Origin: Alphaproteobacteria bacterium
GTDB lineage: Bacteria > Planctomycetota > Phycisphaerae > UBA1845
Assembly (NCBI GenBank): GCA_028285105.1
Contig: JANQQE010000021.1
Location: 434,001-498,000, forward strand
Length of the DNA stretch: 64,000 bases
Direction: 5' to 3'
The position numbers and the translations under genes were made by a program. Under the pieces are notes generated by a model. The model worked only from the letters and a program-made list of their open reading frames with translations, had not been told where the DNA came from and ran no database searches. This document shows, one piece after another, positions 58,839 to 64,000 of this stretch (position 1 is the stretch's first letter; every line of letters begins with the position of its first letter).

Positions 58839-59378
58839 GTGGGCGCGACGAAGAAAACGGCAGCGAAGAAAGTGGTCAAGTGCAAGAAAACAGCGAGCAA
58901 GAAATCCACCACCAAGAAATCAGTCGCCAAGGAACCCGCGCCCAAGGGCTCGCAGCCGGCGGCTGACGAAGCCGAAACCCCCTTGGAAATAGACGAATAT
59001 CGCCAACGCCTCGGTGCCGTAGGGCGACTGATGCGGGCAGCGTTAGCCGATCTTGAGGGGGTGGAGGAGGTCAGCGACCGCATCGGTCAGGGGGCGTATC
59101 TGCAAGTCATGGGTCGAGCGTTTGAGGTACTCGACGGTTTGTCGCAGACGATTGAAGTCGACGATCTGGTAAAGATTTCCAAAGTAGTCGCCGAACAACG
59201 CCGCGCCGAATTGAATCATCGCAAGTTGCAGATGGTTGGCGAGGCGGCAGACGGGCAGGCGAATTCAAACGGAGACATTGAGTCGCGCGACCTTGAGTTG
59301 CCAGAGTCGTTTGGAGAGATCGTTCGGCAGATTTATGGCACGACGTTGGCTGCGGATTTGAATGGAGGGGGTGAATAG
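58839..59378 (+). CDS. Lysine-rich-tailed protein, possible Mu gp27/DUF3486 analogue
   Basis: A 179-residue protein from GTG 58839 (TTG 58833 is possible and overlaps the preceding stop). The N-terminal 45 residues are K/A/T/S-rich (TKKTAAKKVVKCKKTASKK). The rest is helical: YRQRLGAVGRLMRAALADLEG; AYLQVMGRAFEVLDGLSQTIEVDDLVKISKVVAEQRRAELNHRKLQ; ending DLELPESFGEIVRQIYGTTLA. In Mu-like phages the equivalent place has DUF3486 (gp27), a small-terminase-like protein with a comparable central helix set. Identity is only positional. It is the last of the five genes; the next object is RNase P RNA on the other strand, and no terminase, portal or capsid gene follows. Confidence 0.6.
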   Translation: MGATKKTAAKKVVKCKKTASKKSTTKKSVAKEPAPKGSQPAADEAETPLEIDEYRQRLGAVGRLMRAALADLEGVEEVSDRIGQGAYLQVMGRAFEVLDGLSQTIEVDDLVKISKVVAEQRRAELNHRKLQMVGEAADGQANSNGDIESRDLELPESFGEIVRQIYGTTLAADLNGGGE

Positions 59379-59400
59379 GATTGAGCTTTTTCTTCATCAA

Positions 59401-59432
59401 TTCCCCACATTCGAAAGCGTGGGGCGCCCTAT
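59401..59432. repeat. CCCAC...GGGGCACC hairpin repeat, copy 5 (variant)
   Basis: TTCCCCACATTCGAAAG then CGTGGGGCGCCCTATGG. The stem is CCCCAC/GTGGGG with an internal TTCGAA. It lies between the last cassette gene and rnpB, in a place for termination of both converging transcripts. Confidence 0.5.
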
Positions 59433-59454
59433 GGATTCTTTGATTAGCGGCGAC

Positions 59455-59820
59455 GAGGCGGGCTTGTAAGCCGAATTTTGTTCGCGATTGCTCGCGGGCG
59501 GTCATTCATCTGGGCCGACAGTTGCCTATCGGCTCGAGCACCCTACCCGCGACATTTACAGACGGGCCGCCTGGTTGCCGCTGCTTGGGTTTGCTGGCGG
59601 TGGGGTTTACCCTGCCACGGTTGTCGCCAACCGTGCGGTGCGCTCTTACCGCACCATTTCAACCTTACCGGCCACCACTGATGTGATGACTTAGGCGGTG
59701 TATTTTCTGTGGCACTTTCCCTCGACTTGCGTCGGGTTGGCGTTACCAACCACCGTGCCCTGCCCAGTTCGGACTTTCCTCCGACGATTGAAATCGCCGG
59801 CGACTGCCACCGCCCGCCTC
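59455..59820 (-). ncRNA. rnpB: RNase P RNA (class A)
   Basis: The catalytic RNA that trims 5' ends of pre-tRNA, about 366 nt on the minus strand. The 5' end GAGGCGGGCGGTGGCAG pairs with 3' GCCCGCCTC to form P1. It contains the universal core GGAGGAAAGTCCGAACT (CR-I region), GGGAAAGTGCCACAGAAA, and near the 3' end GATGAATGACCGCC plus AAAATTCGGCTTACAAG, which match bacterial class A P RNA (ACAGAA...TTCGGCTTA). The conserved AGGGTGCTCGAGC and AGACGGGCCGC also fit. There is no open protein frame here despite ORF-like gaps. Convergent with the Mu-like cassette. Confidence 0.96.
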
Positions 59821-59917
59821 GTTCGCCGTTTGGGATTGTAGCATGGAATGTGGCGATTGCGTTGGCGGATTAACTGATTAACAGGCGCGGGGTGCCGCAC
59901 CCTGCGGGTTTCTGGGA

Positions 59918-60949
59918 TTAATTCCAGGGTAGTAGGACTACGTTGCCTATGACCTTTCGGTCTTCTATGTGTTGGTGGGCTTGGGCGGCTTCGCTAAGCG
60001 GAAAGGTTCGGTCGAGGACCGGTTTGATTTTGCCGGCTTCTACCAAGGCCAGGCCTTCGCGGAGTTCGTTCATGCTGCCCATCATTGAGGCGCGGAACTG
60101 GTATTGGTTGAAGATCATCTGGGCGAAGTTGATTTCATCTTTGACGCCACCGACCAGTCCGAAGTTGACCATGATCCCTCCGCGCCGCATCGAAGTCAGG
60201 TTGTCTTTGAAAATTCCCCCACCGACGTTGTCGATGACCACGTTTACGCCCTTGCCTTCGGTCCACTCTAATACTCTTTCGCGGAAGTTTTCTTTGCGGT
60301 GGTTGATGATGAGATCGGCGCCGCAGTTCTTGGCGACTTGGAATTTGGAATCGTCACCGACGGTGGTGGCAACCTCTGCGCCGAGCGTCTTGGCCATTTG
60401 AATGCACATGCTGCCGCTGCCGGATGCGCCGGCTTGGATTAGGACGTGGTGGTTGGGTTTGACTTCACCGAGCGTTTTGACTGCGTGGACGGCTGTCACC
60501 AGTACGAGCGGCAGTGTGGCGCACTGCTCAGCCGGCAGGTTGGTTTTGTCGGCGAGCAGGAAGCGTGTCGGCACGCTCATCGATTGTGCGTATCCGCCCC
60601 AGAGGGTGGTGCCAGTGACGGTGTAGCTGGGGGCAAGGTTTTCCGGCTCGTGGTTCCAGTCGGCAGGGTCGATCGGGAAACCGGGCGCGACAATCACGCG
60701 ATCGCCGACTTTGTGTGGCGAATTGTTGTCGTCGATTTGAATGATTTTGCCAACGACGTCCGCCCCCATGACGTGGGGGAGCGACGTTTGTTGTTGCACG
60801 CCGCCCATGCGCAGGAACAGATCGTACCGATTGATTCCGCAGGCCAGCACTTTGATGATGGCGTGGTTGGGTTGCGGCTGGGGATCGGGTGCGTCCTCGT
60901 ATTTGAAAACTTCCGGGCCGCCGAATTCGTGGATAATTGCTGCTTTCAT
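59918..60949 (-). CDS. MDR-family zinc-independent oxidoreductase (quinone-reductase-like)
   Basis: A 343-residue medium-chain dehydrogenase/reductase. The N-terminus MKAAIIHEFGGPEVFKYEDAPDPQP is typical of quinone reductase-like proteins. The substrate domain has GINRYDLFLRMGG and LPHVMGADVVGKI. The Rossmann domain shows HVLIQAGASGSGSMCIQMAKTLGAEVATTVG (G-x-S-G-S-G) followed by NHRKENFRERVLEWTEGKGVNVVIDNVGG, an NADPH-binding arrangement. The structural zinc cysteines are not present, supporting a zinc-free reductase. Substrate unknown. ATG 60949 is preferred over 60964 because it aligns with the usual MKA start. Single gene downstream of a 339-base gap. Confidence 0.9.
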   Translation of the reverse strand: MKAAIIHEFGGPEVFKYEDAPDPQPQPNHAIIKVLACGINRYDLFLRMGGVQQQTSLPHVMGADVVGKIIQIDDNNSPHKVGDRVIVAPGFPIDPADWNHEPENLAPSYTVTGTTLWGGYAQSMSVPTRFLLADKTNLPAEQCATLPLVLVTAVHAVKTLGEVKPNHHVLIQAGASGSGSMCIQMAKTLGAEVATTVGDDSKFQVAKNCGADLIINHRKENFRERVLEWTEGKGVNVVIDNVGGGIFKDNLTSMRRGGIMVNFGLVGGVKDEINFAQMIFNQYQFRASMMGSMNELREGLALVEAGKIKPVLDRTFPLSEAAQAHQHIEDRKVIGNVVLLPWN

Positions 60950-60964
60950 TTCAATCGCTCGCAT

Positions 60965-61303
60965 ATGCCTGGGGACTTCGTGTTGGTTTGCGGCTTAGGA
61001 TGTTGCGAAGAATCAACGCAGTTCGCACGATCCGCAGCATCTTGTCGGATCGCACGATCAGCCCTTCGGCGCCTGAATCAACCCTCGCATGTTATAGGAA
61101 ACTTATATTATCAGACGTTCCAACGTTCGCGAAATGCATGATGTGGGTCGGTTGTCAGCGGACTGCGACGTGCAACCGGTTGAGTGGACGGATGGCGCAG
61201 AAAGTCTGTCCGCGTATTTTGGCCAGCCAATTAACCCACTGACTTGGGCCCACTGACTCGGGGGCACTGCCCAGGTCTGCCTGATTGCCAAGGAGCGTCG
61301 GCA
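60965..61303. other. Divergent intergenic region before the VanZ-like gene
   Basis: 339 bases. No convincing gene; a possible short frame on the plus strand from 60937 is an antisense shadow. An AT patch (AACTTATATTATCAGAC at about 61099) may hold a promoter. AAGGAG at 61290-61295 is the ribosome site of the next gene. Confidence 0.4.
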
Positions 61304-62692
61304 TTGCTTCATCGTGGTTGCATTTCATCGCGGACGGGATTCCTGCGTAGCGGGTTGGAATTCCCGTGTTTGTTGATATCGGTTGTGTTCATTGTGCTGG
61401 GTTCGCTGACACCGTTTCGGGTGGATGTCGAAGCGTTTCGGTCGATTTCATCCGGCGGTACGCTTTCATTTTGGCCGAAGTGCAATGCCGGCGATGCGTT
61501 CGTTAATTTGTTTGTCTACATTCCGTTGGGTGCGAGTTTGTTTGCGCTGATGCGCAATCGATTCAGGCACCATTCGTCTCTCATTCTTACGTTTGCGTGC
61601 GGAAGCGTCTTGAGTCTTGGACTTGAGTTGACCCAGTCAATACTCAAGGGGCGCTACGCATCTTTGTGGGATGTGCTATTCAATTCGATTGGGACGTTTC
61701 TTGGCGCGATGTTGGTTTTGATTTTCGTGCGGTCGATTGTCCGTCGATTGCTTGGGCTTCGACGCGCGTTTCATGAATCACCGTTATCTGCGGTTGAGGC
61801 GATGGTTGTCTTTGGGTTGCTGATCTTGTCGGTTGTTCCGTTTGATTTTGTGACTACGGCGAAGGGGCTTCGCGAGTCGATGCAGGAGGCGCGAATAACC
61901 GTATTGGCCGCAACAATGGCGGGACGGCCTATGCTGGCGTTTGGCGTGACGAGTCATTCATGGTCGGATCAGTTGGCGGGCGATTTGGGCTGGGCAGCCG
62001 CGTTTGGGTTGCTGGGTTATCTGTTCGTGGTGCGAAATCGAAGTCAAGGCGCAGGATTGTGGAATGCGGGTATCAGATCGCTGGGGTCGGGTTTTTTGCT
62101 CGCGATTGTGATGGAGGTGTTGCAACTTTTTGCCAGCGGTCATGTGTTTGCCGCGCCGGATATTCTTGTTCATGGTGTAGGCGTGTTGATGGGGGCCACG
62201 TTGGGTGTTGTGCGGGAGGTTCGACGTCGCGGGGAGTCAACCAACATCTTTAGCAACGGATTGCTTGCGGTGGTTGTATTGGGTCAAACGTTGGTGATCT
62301 TGCTTCCGTCCTGGTTTCGGGTTTACGGTGCAGGGGTTGACGGGGGCGCAAAACTCGCGAATTGGGTTCCCTTGGCCGATGTATTGCAGATGCCATTTGC
62401 GTTGGCGGTCGCGAGGCTTGCGGACGTGTGTTGTGTTTATGCTCTGCTGATTGTGCCGGCGTATCTTTGGTGGTCGCGATTAGTGCCTCGTTGGAGTGCT
62501 GTGTTGGCCGTCGGTTTGGCGATGTTTGTTGCGGGGGCGGCAGGCTTGTCTGGGCAGGGCGAAAGTGCGCTCCGTTTCTCGACGCAAGTGTTAGCCGCTA
62601 TTGTTGCATCGTACGGCACGATTTGCCTCGTGCGGTTTTTGGTTGAAGATCGCAATATGTATCCTCAGCCTACGGTTCCTTCCCTTGATTGA
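61304..62692 (+). CDS. Double VanZ-like membrane protein with TTG start
   Basis: A 462-residue polytopic membrane protein. AGGAG stands eight bases before TTG 61304. The frame is open upstream, but no ATG is better placed. The first VanZ-like unit is SLTPFRV...DAFVNLFVYIPLGASLF...LELTQSILKGRYASLWDVLFNSIGTFLGAML. A second is DLGWAAAFGLLGYLF...AIVMEVLQLFASGHVFAAPDILVHGVGVLMGATLG: both have the E-x-x-Q...D-x-x-x-N/H-x-x-G pattern, showing internal duplication. A third helical region follows. VanZ relatives confer low-level teicoplanin resistance or have unknown roles; no other van gene is here. Most single-domain VanZ proteins are about 160-200 residues. Confidence 0.82.
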   Translation: MLHRGCISSRTGFLRSGLEFPCLLISVVFIVLGSLTPFRVDVEAFRSISSGGTLSFWPKCNAGDAFVNLFVYIPLGASLFALMRNRFRHHSSLILTFACGSVLSLGLELTQSILKGRYASLWDVLFNSIGTFLGAMLVLIFVRSIVRRLLGLRRAFHESPLSAVEAMVVFGLLILSVVPFDFVTTAKGLRESMQEARITVLAATMAGRPMLAFGVTSHSWSDQLAGDLGWAAAFGLLGYLFVVRNRSQGAGLWNAGIRSLGSGFLLAIVMEVLQLFASGHVFAAPDILVHGVGVLMGATLGVVREVRRRGESTNIFSNGLLAVVVLGQTLVILLPSWFRVYGAGVDGGAKLANWVPLADVLQMPFALAVARLADVCCVYALLIVPAYLWWSRLVPRWSAVLAVGLAMFVAGAAGLSGQGESALRFSTQVLAAIVASYGTICLVRFLVEDRNMYPQPTVPSLD

Positions 62693-62848
62693 TCTTGCGT
62701 TAACGACTAAACATTAAGCGTGCGGTGAGCGCGTCGAATGGTCGCCCTGCTTTCGGGCTGAGGGCGCCAGTGCAGGCCGCGACCGAGCAGCGTTGTCGGT
62801 GCAGAACCTACGTAGCCAGTGACTTTTTCCGGCCCAGGGGTTTCGTTC

Positions 62849-64000
62849 GTGTCGAATCGCGAGGTCAAACATCACTGCGGGCTTTTCGGGGTTTGGGGGC
62901 ACGAGCAAGCCGCACTGATGACGCAGTTGGGTCTATATGCCCAGCAGCATCGCGGGCAGGAGTCGGCGGGAATTTGCACGTCCGACGGCATCGAGATGCG
63001 CCGCCATGTCGAAATGGGCCTCGTCAACGAAGTCTTCACGCAATCCACTCTAGAGCGCATCAATCTTCCCAACGCCATCGGTCATGTGCGTTATTCGACC
63101 AGCGGTTCAAGCTGCGAAACGAACGCCCAACCGCTGATGTTTCAATTCGCCGGTGGGAAAGTGGCACTGGCGCACAACGGTACGCTGACCAATGCCCGCG
63201 ACCTTCGCCATGAATGTGAGCAGCGCGGACAGATTTTTCAATCCACCGGTGATACAGAAGTCATTGTGCACTTGCTGGCAGCGAAGGTATGCCGCGACGA
63301 CCCGGACGGATTGACGCGGGTGCTGGGGCGGTTGGAGGGGGCGTACAGCCTGCTGTTTTTGTTTCTCGATCGGTTGGTAGCGGTCCGCGATCCGATGGGG
63401 TTTCGGCCTTTGTGCTTGGGGCGAACGCCATCTGGCTCGGTTGTAGCCGCGTCTGAAACGTGTGCGCTCGACATCCTCGATGCGGTGTACATTCGCGATG
63501 TCGAACCGGGTGAAATCGTAACGATTGACGGATCGGGCATGCACTGCCAACGTTTCGGGCCGGAATCGCCGTCGCGAGGAGGGGCGTGTATCTTCGAACA
63601 CGTGTATTTTGCCGACCCTGCAAGCGACATCTTCGGTGAAAACGTCCACAGCGTACGCGAAAAGACGGGGAGGATGCTCGCGCAAGAGGCTCATATCGAT
63701 GCCGATCTGGTGATTCCGGTTCCGAATTGCGCCCGATGTGCGGCGATTGGGTATGCGGCGGAGTCGGGTTTGCCGCTGGGGCGAGGTTTTACGACGAGTC
63801 ACTATGCGGGCCGGTCGTTTATCATGCCCGATCAGTTGCAGCGTGACCTTGCGGTAAAGCTGAAATTGAACGTGATCAAGGAGGTCGTTCGCGGGAAGCG
63901 GCTTGTGGTCGTTGAAGACTCCGTTGTGCGAGGGACGACAACCCGCGGCAAGCTCAACGCCCTACGAAAAGCCGGCGCAACCGAGATTCATTTGCGGGTG
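62849..64000 (+). CDS. purF: Amidophosphoribosyltransferase-like protein, 3'-truncated by window edge
   Basis: The first committed step of purine synthesis: glutamine plus PRPP gives 5-phosphoribosylamine. 384 residues are visible. GTG 62849 begins SNREVKHHCGLFGVWGHEQ, in which C10 would be the glutaminase nucleophile after propeptide removal. The class-II glutaminase domain has LYAQQHRGQESAG, IGHVRYSTSGSSCETNAQPL, ALAHNGTLTNA, STGDTEVIVHLLA and YSLLFL. The phosphoribosyltransferase domain has CIFEHVYFADP and the PRPP loop VVVEDSVVRGTTTR. Compared with the usual VPVPDSG...A-GYA motif it reads IPVPNCARCAAIGYA, so the PDSG is replaced by PNCA: unusual. The rest runs out at the window end. No other pur genes are present upstream. 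Confidence 0.93.
   Translation, partial: MSNREVKHHCGLFGVWGHEQAALMTQLGLYAQQHRGQESAGICTSDGIEMRRHVEMGLVNEVFTQSTLERINLPNAIGHVRYSTSGSSCETNAQPLMFQFAGGKVALAHNGTLTNARDLRHECEQRGQIFQSTGDTEVIVHLLAAKVCRDDPDGLTRVLGRLEGAYSLLFLFLDRLVAVRDPMGFRPLCLGRTPSGSVVAASETCALDILDAVYIRDVEPGEIVTIDGSGMHCQRFGPESPSRGGACIFEHVYFADPASDIFGENVHSVREKTGRMLAQEAHIDADLVIPVPNCARCAAIGYAAESGLPLGRGFTTSHYAGRSFIMPDQLQRDLAVKLKLNVIKEVVRGKRLVVVEDSVVRGTTTRGKLNALRKAGATEIHLRV

Noticed and set aside
59455-59820. Open frames on both strands across the RNase P RNA
   Set aside because: The region matches class A RNase P RNA core sequences end to end; frames are incidental.
62725-63213. 162-codon plus-strand frame at the start of purF
   Set aside because: The other frame from GTG 62849 carries unmistakable PurF motifs.

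Overview
The window is about 64 kb of moderately GC-rich bacterial chromosome around the replication-initiation locus. The gene set suggests a member of the Planctomycetota, possibly a Phycisphaerae-like lineage. The reasons are inferential: a membrane-plus-TPR protein of the type common in that phylum, several membrane proteins with CxxC-Y-D/L-x-G-L...CPECG zinc ribbons, a prepilin-like DUF1559-type display tail on an anti-sigma-like protein, secreted proteins with D-C-N-x-N-x-x-x-D repeats, and lysine-rich tails on several DNA-binding proteins. No rRNA is present to settle the taxonomy.

Layout. 0-7.7 kb: the 3' part of a flagellin gene with a strong terminator, then small metabolic and envelope genes (YkgJ-type, YciI-type, a lipoprotein, a membrane-protein gene broken by an in-frame TGA, a VOC protein, a TPR membrane protein, a DUF1579 protein). 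7.2-17.3 kb: the replication/topology locus. It has an archaeal-type DNA topoisomerase VI operon (top6B-top6A-GNAT) on the minus strand, back to back with dnaA - putative oriC - dnaN - dciA - gyrB on the plus strand; recF is absent from its usual place. 17.3-26.6 kb: a degenerate isochorismatase-like protein, tRNA-Cys, a lower-GC stretch with a large secreted repeat protein, lepA and topA. 26.6-33.7 kb: zinc-ribbon proteins, cmk, ATP-type pckA and a MarR regulator. 33.8-38.3 kb: a leucine-catabolism pair (methylcrotonyl-CoA carboxylase beta, methylglutaconyl-CoA hydratase-like) with a SusD-like lipoprotein gene between them. 38.4-46.8 kb: an ECF sigma/anti-sigma-like pair, an L,D-transpeptidase, a sigma-54 activator, a 32-residue hydrophobic micro-ORF, nrdR and an AT-hook protein. 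47-57 kb: a SUFU-like protein, an AI-2E permease, a PiT phosphate transporter with its DUF47 partner, an organophosphate antiporter-like MFS protein and hppD. 57.2-59.4 kb: a compact five-gene cassette that resembles the small pre-terminase genes of Mu-like phages but has no terminase. 59.4-64 kb: RNase P RNA, an MDR oxidoreductase, a double VanZ-like membrane protein and the 5' part of a divergent purF.

How the genes work together. DnaA, the sliding clamp, DciA and GyrB form the initiation module, and topoisomerases VI and I add further topology control within 15 kb. MccB, the LiuC-like hydratase, HppD and PckA point to amino-acid catabolism feeding gluconeogenesis. PiT/DUF47 and the OPA-type antiporter handle phosphate and phosphate esters.

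Most promising leads: topoisomerase VI beside oriC in a bacterium that also has gyrase; the orphan Mu-like cassette; the micro-ORF with its own Shine-Dalgarno and terminator; the in-frame TGA membrane protein; the PiT reading frame that runs upstream without a canonical start; and a family of CCCAC...GTGGGGCACC hairpins.
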